This document shows positions 19,220 to 29,111 of a DNA stretch of 64,000 bases, in pieces. Each line of letters begins with the position of its first letter. Positions within the stretch are counted from its first letter, which is position 1. Source of the stretch: Bathynomus jamesi. Lineage: Eukaryota > Arthropoda > Malacostraca > Isopoda > Cirolanidae. A program made the position numbers and the translations under genes. Below the pieces are notes generated by a model that was not told the origin of the DNA, made no database searches, and was given only the letters and a program-made list of their open reading frames with translations. The stretch is taken from the NCBI GenBank assembly GCA_023014485.1, contig JAJOZX010002586.1, positions 33,501-97,500 of the forward strand, written 5' to 3'.

Positions 19220-22200
19220 TAGATCCCCAACCCTCAACCTCTTACGCAACAAGCCCCCCAGCAGCACCTAATATATCCCCTTATTCATCCGCCGCCCCCC
19301 GTTCTGTTAAGTCTACAATAATAGAGCCCCAACCATCAACCTCCTACGCAACAGGGCCCCCATCAGCAGCACCTTCCGCTAATATACTAATTCATCCGCC
19401 GCCCCCCCGTTCTGTTGAGGGGTATAACGCTCGAATTGGTGCGATCCGCAGCCCCCACCCCAGCCTTGACTAGAAATCGGTATAGAGTCAGGGTCGACCC
19501 TAGAGTCATGTATAGCAGTGGAATTGAGCGCGGACTACGCCGGGTTGTAGAGCATATTATAGAGTTTGCTCTTCAGAATCGTGACGAGCGTGAAGTCAGG
19601 ACGAGTCTGTCCTTTGGATTCGGGTCAGATGACGGTGATGTAGACGATTATTGGGTGATAGTGCCATTTAGACGTTTGGCGGCTGAAGATGTAGAATATA
19701 TATTAGGCGTATAATGCAAGCCGCCCAAAGTAGTATAGCCTTCAATATGGACAACTTCACGGTAAATATTGACCATGTATACCGTGTTGCGGGTCATAGT
19801 GCCATACCGTATACTCTTAACCTCAATTCTCAAGCTATTTATAGACGGCATATAAACGTCGATCGTGGTTGCGGCTTTATAGCAGTACTCTTAGCACGTA
19901 TGTTTACTGTACAAAATACACGAACTCAAAAAATTTGGTTGCCTACAGTCGTGGAGCGTGCCCGTAAACTAGCTGTAGACTGTGAACTTGAATTTGACTG
20001 TAATATGGGTCCTGAAGAGCTGAGAAGGGTAGAACAGGAAATGAATGTCCGCATAGTTGTGTTTGGGTTGGATGATCGTCGTAGGACTGTGTATGTTTTT
20101 AAAAGCTGTGTGAGAGATCGTACAAGGCCCCTACTTATTTTAGGATTGTCAGGGACAACGTATCTCCCCATCCGTAATATAAGGTGGCTTTACGCGAGTT
20201 ATGACAAAAGTCGAAAATATGGGAGACATCATGATTTGTGTAAGGGGTGCCTCGAGTTTGCGGATGATATAGTGAGACATTGTAAAGAATGTCACATGGT
20301 ATGTGAGCAGTGTAAAAGCACCAAATGTGAAAGCCGTGTAGTTGAAGCTGAGAAGAGAGACTGTGATGTGTGTAGACGCACATTTTTCAATAATAGCTGT
20401 TTTGATTTCCATAAATCAATTGGCACGTGCAGGAAAATGAGAATCTGTGAATGTGGTATGTTTCACACAATGGATAATTGGGGAAAATTTAAGCACAAGT
20501 GTGACGTAATTCACTGTCCTACATGCCAGGAGGAATATAAGGCGGATGGAGTAAAGCATGTATGTTATATGAAAGATGCTAAGCCTAAAAATAACCCTTG
20601 TATAACTGTATACTACGATATAGAAACATATACGAACGCTGAAACCAAAGAGGTAATTCCACATTTACTTGTGAGCCAGACTATCTGTGATGAGTGTATG
20701 GATATCGAATGTGACGAGTGCCCCAAATGTGGTAAACGGACAAACGTTTTTAAAACGAATGTCAGCGATAGTCCTGTGAAACTATTTGTGTCCTATATTG
20801 TCAAGTTAGCCGACAAGTTCAAAAAAATGACTGTGTATATTCTCGCCCATAACGGGGCAAAGTTTGACACGCAGTTCCTTTATAAGGAGTTGCTTGAACA
20901 CGAATCCTCTGAGATATTTACAGGTGATCCATTGAAAAGAGGCAACAAATTAATACAGATGCAGATAAGAGGCAATGTACAATTTAAAGATACTTTATTA
21001 TTCACACCTTGTAAATTAGCAAAGCTACCCAAGGTGATGGGAGTAGCAGCTGAAGTTTCCAAAGGATACTTCCCTTACACTTTCCTCACCAGCGAGACTT
21101 TAAACTACGTAGGCCCACCACCCCCAAACATTATTTTGACTGTATGGATGAACGTGAAGACTTTGATCGATACTACGACAGTTTTAATGAAAGTAACCCT
21201 TATAATATAGCTGATGAATGTGAGCGTTATTGCGTGAATGATGTGCGCGTGCTTAGAGTATGTTTCCAGGCCTTTAGAAGGATGTACATAGCCCGTTTCA
21301 AATGCGATCCACTGCAAGTCGCAACCACCATCGCATCATTATGTTTTACGGTGTTCAAGAATAACTTCATGCCGAAAGACCCTTAGCCATTATTCACCGA
21401 AACAATCCCCGCAGTTACGGGCACAAGGCTATTTACTGGCTCATACACCTACAGCAACAGACAGGTGTATACATAAAGCACGCCCGCAACACGGGTGAAG
21501 TACCCATTAAGATTAATGGACGTGTTTTTTGGGTTGATGGGTTAAGTGAAAACCGTGTCACTGGTGTGAAGACTGTGTACTCCTTTAACGGTTGCTGGTG
21601 GCATGGATGCCCCCGTCCTGAGTGCGGAATCACCGGAGATATCCACGGTAGGTCTCCTGCCGACTGTCTTGCATCGACCCGCACCCGCGATCAACTTATA
21701 GGATCACAGTTCACTCACAAAGTCTTGTGGGAGCATGAATATGATGCACGGATGGAGACAGACGAGGTGTACCGTGAGGAAATAAAAACGATCAAGCGTT
21801 CAATGGTGCTGGATCCTCTCAAATGTGGTGATAGCTTGTTTGGAGGACGTACAAATCCTTTCAGACTATACTTCCCACCTACGGAGGGCGTGAAGCTCCA
21901 TTACTACGATTTCTGTTCTTTATACCCATACGTGATGAAGAGCAATCCGTACCCCGTGGGCGCTCCTGAGAAACTGGTGGGACCTAGCCTACCCTCCATC
22001 AATGAATTTTCAAAAAATTTGAATGATCGTTACTTTGGGCTCTCTTTCGTAGACGTACTCCCCCACGCAATTTATGGATGCCGATCTTACCTGTCGTTAT
22101 CGACGACAAGCTCATGTTTCCCCTGTGCGTGAAGTGCGCGGAAGAGGATAACGGCGAATGTAACCATATACCCCACCAGCGTAAGATCAGAGGCGTATAT

Positions 22201-23187
22201 ACAAGTCCTGAGTTGGCCCTAGCCGTGCGCCATGGTTATAGAATACTGAAGATACATGAGGTGTGGAGGTTTCAGAAGCTACCCAACCTTTTCACACCAT
22301 ATATAAACACCTTTTTGAAGGATAAGGTTGAGGCATCAGGGTATCCGCGAGGAGTTGATACCGAAGATGAAAAGTCTGCCTATATTCAACGTTACCGCGA
22401 CCGCGAAGGTATACAACTTGATCGTGTCCAAATTGTAAAGAATCCTGGCAAGCGCTTTAGTGCAAAGTTGTGTCTAAACAGTCTATGGGGAAAATTTGCG
22501 CAGAATACCGGCAGAGGGAGCATTCATTTGGCACAAAGTTATAGCGATGTCTGGGATTATGCCAATGCCCCCGATAAAGAGGTCATGGAGATCGTAAATG
22601 TAGGTAATACTTACGTAATAAAGTACAACAACACTGAATTTGCCACAGATACCTCAAGGGTTACAAACATACCTGTGGCCAGCTTCACAACAGCCTACGC
22701 CCGTATAAAACTTTGGGGTCTATTGCATTCTCTTGGGCGGAGAGTATTGTATGCCGATACAGATAGCGTGATATTCACAGAGAGGGAGGGTGAATACATG
22801 CCCACTATTGGGGAGTTCCTCGGCGAGCTCACTGATGAGATCAAGGATGAGTATGGGGACAACGCATACGCCGACTCTTTTGCCTCAACAGGACCTAAGA
22901 CTTATGGGGTACGGGTCAGGGTGGGGGAGGAAATGAAATATATCGTGAAGGCAAAGGGTATTACGCTCAACCATGCGAATCGGGAGGTTGTTAACTTTGA
23001 GTCGTTGAAGGATCTAGTATGTTTGGATGAACAACCTCCCCAACTAATTGTAGGCACCCACAATTTTCGGGCGCAGAAGCTGGGGGGCGTGAAGGAACTT
23101 AGGGGTACGATGGTGTGCCGTAACACCTATAGGAAACGTTACCAGTTACCTGGTACCTATGATACCGTACCCTTTGGATACCAATGA
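19220..23187 (+). pseudogene. Family B DNA polymerase (protein-primed type), several frame breaks
   Basis: Replicates the element. A Pro/Ser/Thr linker with a ~95-bp internal duplication (19,220-19,410) leads to an N-terminal domain (19,415-19,714, ending WVIVPFRRLAAEDVEYIL). Then come a Cys-rich zinc-binding stretch (20,239-20,570), exonuclease motifs YYDIETY (~20,611), HNGAKFDTQ (~20,849) and YCVNDVRVL (~21,226), a segment with GCWWHGCP (~21,590), polymerase motif A DFCSLYP (~21,910), motif B CLNSLWGKF (~22,470) and motif C YADTDSVIF (~22,750). Frame breaks lie near 19,412, 19,712, 21,125, 21,384 and 22,066. Those near 19,712 and 22,066 are also in copy 2. All catalytic motifs are present. 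Confidence 0.93.
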
Positions 23188-23494
23188 TGCTTCTAACTAC
23201 ACGTTGTATATAATCGTATCTATTTGTAAATATATATATAATAACTTGATATCTCGTTTATTAAATCGTATTTGTAAATATATATAACTTGAATATCTCG
23301 TTTGTTAAATAAATCATGTTTCAAATAGCGTTTCACTTTCCTTTGTGTGTGTGTGTGTGTGTGTAGGTGAAAGTTCTAAGCTCCGCCCACTGTAAGACCG
23401 TGAGTCATGCTACTATCTGGGAATCCCTGCGTGGTCAGTCGACCGCAGTAAGCCCGAGAGATCAGACGTGTATTCAGATCAGACGTGTATTCAA
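23188..23494 (+). promoter_or_regulatory. Spacer with (TG)n and GC box before the right-end genes
   Basis: Contains a repeated AT-rich phrase (TATAACTTGA, ATATCTCGTTT, twice), a (TG)n tract at 23,344-23,364 and GCTCCGCCCACTGTAAG at 23,380. The last is conserved as GTCCGGCCCACTGTAAG at 55,354 upstream of the same gene in copy 2, so it is a candidate promoter element. There is no TATA box in the usual place. Confidence 0.45.
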
Positions 23495-24085
23495 ATGGCT
23501 ACCTTTAATATTGCTTGTACAACGTTTACGAAATGGTATTCAGTAAAGTGCCAGGATGTGGTGGATACCGAAAAACTTCCTATTCATCCCTCCTATGCCT
23601 CTTTTAAAAACACATTGGATTGTGCGAAGTTCCAAGATGTACAAATACTCTACGGATGTTCTGGTGAGACCGTTGAAGGCTTTCGTTGAACAGACGATGT
23701 GCTGAAGTATACTGCAGAGCTAAACTTTATAAAGTCTCACATACACCGTGAAGTAAAAGAAACAACGCGTGCAGAAGAGAAGCAGCAGGTATGGCTAATG
23801 AGTCTTGCTGATGGGTGGTGTGACAAGCGGTATTACGTCATGCTACACCATGTCGATTACTCATACCCTACGACTGAAAATGTGAATCTCGTGATCATGG
23901 ACAATCTTAAGTATTTTTATCACTATATTAACGTATATCATGATGAGGTTCGTAGTGAGGTTGTGGCTAGTGCCCTGCGTGAATTTTTAACAGAGTTTAG
24001 AGACGAGTATCGTTTGATGGGCAGAAAGGAAAAATATGAACATATGTTCCTCTCAAATAGTGCGCCGGAGTGTGGAGATGTTTAG
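23495..24085 (+). pseudogene. Unknown right-end protein 1, one in-frame stop
   Basis: About 196 codons from ATG 23,495 (MATFNIACTTFTKWYSVKCQ) to 24,085, interrupted by TGA at 23,687. Copy 2 (55,487-56,041) has a Ser codon there but carries its own stop at 55,820, so each copy was disabled separately and the gene was once complete. Aromatic- and charge-rich, with YYVMLHHVDYSYPT and EFLTEFRDEY conserved between copies. No domain recognised, no membrane segment. Position after the polymerase suggests an early or accessory function. Confidence 0.65.
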
Positions 24086-24303
24086 TAAAACATAAAATGT
24101 TCCTAGTTCTTATCCAAACTGTCTGGTGCGTAGGCTGGTAGTGATATTCTTGTACCGGTACAACAATTCGACTCGCGGAACAAGCCCATTCACGTATCAT
24201 CGAGTCAGCCGCCCGTCGAACCATTCCTGCCTACCTGCGTGCCTCACACGGCTCATAGTTATCTCAGAGCTTGAGCCGAGTGGACGTGCGCTCCTCGAAT
24301 ACG
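24086..24303 (+). other. Spacer upstream of unknown right-end gene 2
   Basis: GC-richer than its surroundings. TCAGAGCTTGAGCCGAGTGG just before the next start is conserved in copy 2 (56,319-56,339), suggesting a promoter or leader. No TATA box. Confidence 0.35.
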
Positions 24304-25005
24304 ATGGAACTTCCTTTGAGCAGCATTCTCAACGCCTCGTACGATGTGTCCGTGACGAAATCGTTGTGCGTGTTCAGGCGTAATTCCGGTACCATTAGCT
24401 ATGTACTGGAAACGGAATGTAGACCGACAAACAAACGGGTTTATTTAAGTATCTAGGAGATGAATAGAATCTTTGTGATAGTTGAGAAGTGGAGTGAAGA
24501 TCGTTATAAAATACCTGCTAACGTAGGTACAAGAAGAGAGCAGATTAGTGACGCACCCTCATACGCCGTTGTATGTACGTTGTGTATAAATAACGATCGG
24601 CCGTGCATTGATATACGGCTGATGTGGAAGAATGCTTCTGATAATAACACTCTTATTCCTACGCGAAACCGTTTCATCCTCGACAGAATGTTTGAAATCG
24701 TCGGATTCCGTAAGCTGAAACCTATATTAGACGCGCGTGTTACGGACATGCTTTATTTTGATACAGTACTTGAATACGCCTACACCGCTCTGCTCGATGG
24801 GTTTTCCGAGTGTAGGGCTGGTGAGAATGATCTAGAGCTGGACGTTTATTTAAAAAGTTTAGACTCTTTGAAATACCATGAACTTTGGTACAAAGCAATT
24901 GATCGGTACAAGGCTGAGCTCACCTACACCGTTCACCCTGAAGAACTATTTCTTTATATAACGCCAGTTGTCGTAACGATTTAGAAGATTATTTCAATTG
25001 CCGCT
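24304..25005 (+). pseudogene. Unknown right-end protein 2, one stop and one frame break
   Basis: From ATG 24,304 (MELPLSSILNASYDVSVTKS) about 230 codons. TAG at 24,454 interrupts it; copy 2 (56,350-56,868) has a Gly codon region there and is open. Conserved blocks are MNRIFVIVEKWSEDRYKIPA, ISDAPSYAVVCTLCINNDRP and RNRFILDRMFEIVGFRKLKP. A frame change at ~24,964 affects the last ~15 codons; the inverted copy at 11,200-11,334 does not have it. No domain recognised. The mixed alpha/beta look and lack of membrane segments suggest a soluble protein. Confidence 0.65.
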
Positions 25006-25110
25006 ATGTTGAGTGAGTTCACGATTGAAAAGCTCGAGTCGGTAGAAATAAACCCTCGATTGGAAAAGCGTAATGTAATTGTAAACTCGATTAAGACCGA
25101 GTTTAGTATT
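24887..25110. repeat. Inner inverted repeat, right arm
   Basis: Inverse of 10,873-11,334 minus ~240 bp. Its inner boundary falls inside gene 2 at ACTTTGGTACAAAG. Confidence 0.8.
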
Positions 25111-25125
25111 TTGAAAAAAAAGTGA
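25006..25125 (+). pseudogene. Unknown right-end protein 3, internally deleted copy
   Basis: Begins MLSEFTIEKLESVEINPRLE, the same as the left inverted copy at 11,210. After the 22nd codon it jumps directly to a stretch (NVIVNS) that in the left copy lies ~80 codons further on, then ends at TGA 25,123. So ~240 bp are missing here. The start overlaps the end of gene 2. Confidence 0.65.
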
Positions 25126-25439
25126 ATTGTATATATATTTTGCTTGACATTTCTCCTGTACTGATTATACGCATATTTCTATTGATTTGTGTTTATATAT
25201 ATATATTTTGCGTGATATTTCTCCTGTACTGTTATGTACATATTTCTATTGAAGTGTATATTTATTTGAAATGTATATTTTATTTTATATATATCCATAA
25301 TTGTGTGTATATATTTCCTGTACTGTTATATGAATATTCCTCAAATGTATATTATTTTCTATATTTATAATAAACAAAATGATGCAATGTTGTTTTACTT
25401 AATTGTTATGCCTTCTATACCGGCAAATATAATCATACA
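25126..25439. other. AT-rich spacer with short direct repeats
   Basis: ATTTCTCCTGTACTG occurs at 25,148 and 25,219 with similar flanks, a shortened form at 25,312. No gene. Confidence 0.5.
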
Positions 25440-26092
25440 ACGGTATTGCGGTATCTGGCAATATTTAAGCCTTCTAAGCCAACTGGCTGATTAGGAGTCT
25501 ATAATAGTGTATACAATGGTATCTGGCAACTCAGTCTTCGATTAAATGAATACATGGCGCTATCTGGCAACTCAAGCCATTTACAGCCAACTGGCTGATT
25601 AGGCGTATATAATAATAATGTATACAATAATACTGCTAAAAAGAGGTATCTGGCAACTCAAGCCATTTACAGCCAACTCGCTGATTAGGAGTCTATAATA
25701 ATGTATACAATGGTATCTGGCAACTCAAGCCATTTACGCCAACTGGCTGATTAGGAGCCTATAAAACAACGCCTACTCGGCTGAAGTCTTAATGTGCACT
25801 TGGCTCCTGCCAGGTGAACACCTCTCCTCCTCCTTTCTCTCCTCCTTTCTCTCCTCCTTTCTCTCCTCCTTCTTTCTCTTGGGGGATAACGCCGCCTCCA
25901 AGTTTTCCTTGTTGCACCTGCAGCATCCCCCCTTTGGGGGATTTTTTTTCTTTTTTCTTTTTTTTCTTTTTTTTTGCAACCCCCCACCTCCCTTTGCAAC
26001 AACCCCCACCCCCTTTACAACAACCCCACCGCCTTTGCAACATTACATAATAACCTGCAACATTCTTGCACTCTCCCCTTTTGCGGCTATAC

Positions 26093-26096
<4 letters not shown>
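25440..26096. repeat. Right terminal inverted repeat of Polinton copy 1
   Basis: 25,735-26,096 mirrors 8,460-8,830. 25,440-25,740 consists of four imperfect units containing CTGGCAACTCAAGCC and GCTGATTAGG, spaced 108, 86 and 66 bp. The outer end is GGCTATACTACT, then (TA)n to 26,157. Confidence 0.75.
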
Positions 26097-26159
<63 letters not shown>

Positions 26160-26160
<1 letters not shown>

Positions 26161-26788
26161 TATATATATCAGTGTTCGCAACTCACACCTTCATGTAAAC
26201 TTCTTCCCGCGAGCACATCTTACTTGGCTTTTTATCGTGCCTATGACTTACTTGCATTATTTCACTCTTCCATGTACTATTGTACTTGTACCTATTTTGT
26301 CGGTCAAACACATCGAAAACCTCAAAATTTTTTCCATTTCCCATAATATTATATGTCGGCTTTCTTCACTCAACGACAAGAATCTTACTTCTTTATTTTC
26401 ACTTTCAGCAAGATACTTTCACCTTCATCAAAAAACTTGTCACTGTTCTCTTCTGTCTCTCGTTCCCATTTATCCAGAAGCACCACATCATAAAAATAAA
26501 TATTGTAATGATTTTATTGCCTAAATATGATACACCGTATTTACACACTAATACTCATTAATAAATAATTTATCGTGTTTAGTTAAAATTAGTAAGTTAT
26601 TTTAACATAAAACCGTCCAAGTTGTAAACTCATTTGAAATTTTTAAAAGAAAAGCGCGAATTATGGTATCAAAGGTAATAAATGTCAAATTATTTTATAT
26701 TTGTATGTCAAATTATTATTTCATTAAATGTGTCCTATATATTTTTTCTCATAGTAAGTAAAATATTTGTACATTTTATATATATTAT
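26160..26788. other. Intergenic sequence without recognisable feature
   Basis: AT-rich; the open frames here are short and show no motif I recognise. Confidence 0.5.
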
Positions 26789-27238
26789 GTTACAGGGAAT
26801 CTGTGTAACTCGGGATTTCATGAAATCCCTAAAATGTTCAGGGACTTCATGTATAGGGTGGCCATTTAAAAAGGAGGACACTGCGTATGTGGCCGTACGT
26901 TAACATATATATATATTATATATGTACGTTAACATATATATATATATATTAACGTACGGCCACATACGCAGTGTCCTCCTTTTTGGAAATTTGGAAATGG
27001 CTACCCTAACGACAGAGTGCTCAAAAGGCGGACTGTCCGCCTAAAGCCGGACGTCTGGCCACCCTATATATGTAACGTGAAGTCGTGATATTTTCGTTAG
27101 TTTTAATGAAAATATCACGACTTAACCTAACCAATTTTCCCGTAGGTTTAACGAAAATATCAAGACTTAACGTTACATGAAATCTCTGAAAATTTTAGGG
27201 ATTTCATGAAATACCTAGTTACACAGATTCCCTGTAAC
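26789..27238. mobile_element. DNA transposon fragment with ~60-bp inverted ends, hosting a nested MITE
   Basis: The left end GTTACAGGGAATCTGTGTAA is mirrored at the right, ending CCCTGTAAC; each arm contains ATTTCATGAAATCCCT-type sequence. No coding capacity. Sequence resembling the 59.9-kb palindrome (AAAATATCACGACTTAACC) lies inside at 27,107-27,170. Confidence 0.8.
26854..27066. mobile_element. Nested palindromic MITE, TAGGGTGGCCA ends
   Basis: TAGGGTGGCCATTTAAAAAG at the left and TGGCCACCCTA at the right, TA at the borders. The left arm also pairs with 26,945-27,006 (GTGTCCTCCTTTTTGG), forming an inner hairpin around (TA)n, so two related palindromes are stacked. Confidence 0.75.
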
Positions 27239-27324
27239 ATATATACATATAACATACTGTATGGTCGGATTATGTTTGTGAAATACGTAAGGGTAGACAG
27301 ATGGGATCACTTGGAGATCAGGGC

Positions 27325-27430
27325 CCCCAGCTTCAATAACCAAATGATATCTTCGTTAAAACTAACGAAAATATCACGACTTAACCTAATCAATCGTCAA
27401 GGGTGTACAGTTGACCTAACCGGGCATTCA
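27325..27430. repeat. Partial copy of the 59.9-kb foldback family
   Basis: AAAATATCACGACTTAACCT and CAATCGTCAAGGGTGTACAG match the arms of 59,890-60,106. Only one arm is present. 27,431-27,805 holds nothing I can name. Confidence 0.6.
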
Positions 27431-27803
27431 ATTTAATTTATTATTATATTTAGTACTGTAAAGCAAAAAACAAGAATACATGGGGGTCCTGATCTTCAGG
27501 TGATCTGACAGATGTATTGTATTTCCTTAACAAGTTGTTCAAATAATGTCAGTAAATCTTAGTTACTAGTCAGTGCACTATTACTCTATTCATACCAATG
27601 GTCAGATTACTCACGCAAAATATTTGAGGGTAGTCAAATACACTGTTTTTCATTTCGAAGAAGGGTAGTCAGATGATAAGCTAGTAAATTTCAGTTACTA
27701 GTTAAATGCATTAGTAAGATATTGTTAAGAAATTGAGCGACTTTCTTCAGCAGTTTGTGATCTTGTTGACAAGTTTTGTAAAATAACTCCGTTTAACTAA
27801 TAA

Positions 27804-28799
27804 ATGGGTATCGGTGGGGAAGTAGGTAGGTGGATTGAAAACTGGCTGAAGAATAGACGGCAGAGGGTTGTAATTAAAGGGGCTAGTTCGGGCTGGGCCT
27901 CGGTCACTAGTGGGGTTCCTCAAGGTTCCGTTTTGGGGCCGCTGTTGTTTATCATTTACATAAATGATATAGACGGTGGCATCGTCAGTCGGATCGCCAA
28001 ATTCGCTGATGACACCAAGCTTGGGGTCAATGTTGGGACGCCGGAGGCGATCGAGCAACTGCGTGCGGACCTAGGTAGGATAGGAGAGTGGTCCGAAAAA
28101 TGGCAAATGCCGTTTAACTTGGGTAAATGCAAGGTGATGCACATTGGCTACGCCAATCCCAAGTCGGACTACTCGATGTTGGGGAGTAATATCGAGGAAA
28201 CTGATTTGGAAAAGGACTTGGGTGTGCTAATTAGCAGCGACCTTAAGTTTACCAAACAGTGCGTAGAGGTGGAAAAGAAAGCCCAGAAGCTGTTCGGTTA
28301 TATCAGGAGGCAATTTCAGTTTCGGAACAAGGAGATTGTGCTCTCACTGTACAATTCCCTTGTTCGGCCGCACCTGGAGTATGCTGTGCAGTTCTGGTCG
28401 CCCACCCTCAGGAAAGATATTGAGAGGCTGGAGCGAGTGCAGGCGAGGGCCACAAAGTTAATCCCTTCCGTTAGGCATATGGGCTACAATCGATGCTTAC
28501 GCGCCCTGAACTTGTTTTCGCTGGGAACTCGGAGGCTGCGCGGTCAACTGATCGAGGTTTTCAAGCTCTTACGCGGGTTTAACGATGTCGATTTTAGAAG
28601 CATGTTTAGTTTAAATGATAACCCAACTCGCAACAATGGTTGGAAGTTGGATTTGAAACGGTTTAGGACTAGTGTGTGTGGGAATTATTTTACGTATAAG
28701 ATCTGTGACACATGGAAGAGTTTACCTTCAGAAGTTGTGAACAGTTCCTCTGTGGATCATTTCAAGAAAAGGTTAGACCAAATCTTGCACACTATATGA
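27804..28799 (+). pseudogene. Reverse transcriptase C-terminal part, LINE copy A
   Basis: 331 codons without interruption. RT palm motifs are SGVPQGSVLGPLLFIIYIND and the catalytic KFADDTKL. Next comes the thumb with KCKVMHIGYANP, then the long C-terminal region with YNSLVRPHLEYAVQFWSP and RTSVCGNYFTYKICDTW. The N-terminal endonuclease and RT fingers are absent, so this is a truncated insertion, although its frame is fully open. The motif set suits the CR1/L2 side of the Jockey superfamily; clade assignment is by eye. Confidence 0.85.
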
Positions 28800-28905
28800 G
28801 TGTGTAGAAAATTTTCCGTGGCACCCGTTGCCATTGGTACCTCCTCGGTATGGGCCGCAAGGCCTTTTGAGGTACTTTTTTTCCTTGTAACTCCTTGTAA
28901 CTTTC
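27806..28905 (+). mobile_element. LINE family 1 (CR1/L2-like), copy A, 5'-truncated
   Basis: 5'-truncated inside the reverse transcriptase. The coding part ends at 28,799, followed by a ~100-bp 3' UTR and the tail CCTTGTAACTCCTTGTAACT running into CT repeats. Copy B follows directly. Confidence 0.85.
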
Positions 28906-29111
28906 TCTCTCTCTCTCTCTCTCTCTCTCGCCCACTCTCTCTCTTTCTCTCTTTCTCTCTCTCTCTCGCCCTCTCTCTCTCTCTCTTTCTCTCGCCCTCT
29001 TCACCCCCCCCCCTTTTTTATATACTGGTCAGAACGTTTTTGATAGTTTTCATTGCTAGAACGCTTTATCTTATTCAGAGTATTCAGGAAAAAAAAAAAA
29101 AGAGAGAAAAT

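Larger units (their letters stand above)
8460..26096. mobile_element. Maverick/Polinton (adintovirus-like) element, copy 1
   Basis: About 17.6 kb, a usual size for Polintons. The gene set is diagnostic: family B DNA polymerase, retroviral-type integrase with chromodomain, FtsK/HerA-type ATPase, adenain-type protease, major and minor capsid proteins and a pX-like basic protein. I set the ends at AGTAGTATAGCC (8,460) and GGCTATACTACT (26,096) because the sequences inward from both are inverted copies, and AG...CT termini are typical of the group. Both ends lie in (TA)n, so a target duplication cannot be read. Frame breaks in most genes make it a decayed endogenous element rather than an active virus. 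An alternative is that the outer repeats belong to a separate element and the true ends are the inner inverted repeats near 10.9 and 25.1 kb. Confidence 0.75.

Noticed and set aside
19415..19714. A separate small gene upstream of the polymerase
   Set aside because: Its content reads as the N-terminal domain of this polymerase type and the copies have a frame break at its end. I keep it as part of the polymerase, with the shared break noted.
8454..26102. Six-base target duplication around Polinton copy 1
   Set aside because: Both borders are TA-rich microsatellite (TTATAT and ATATAT), so any short match is meaningless.
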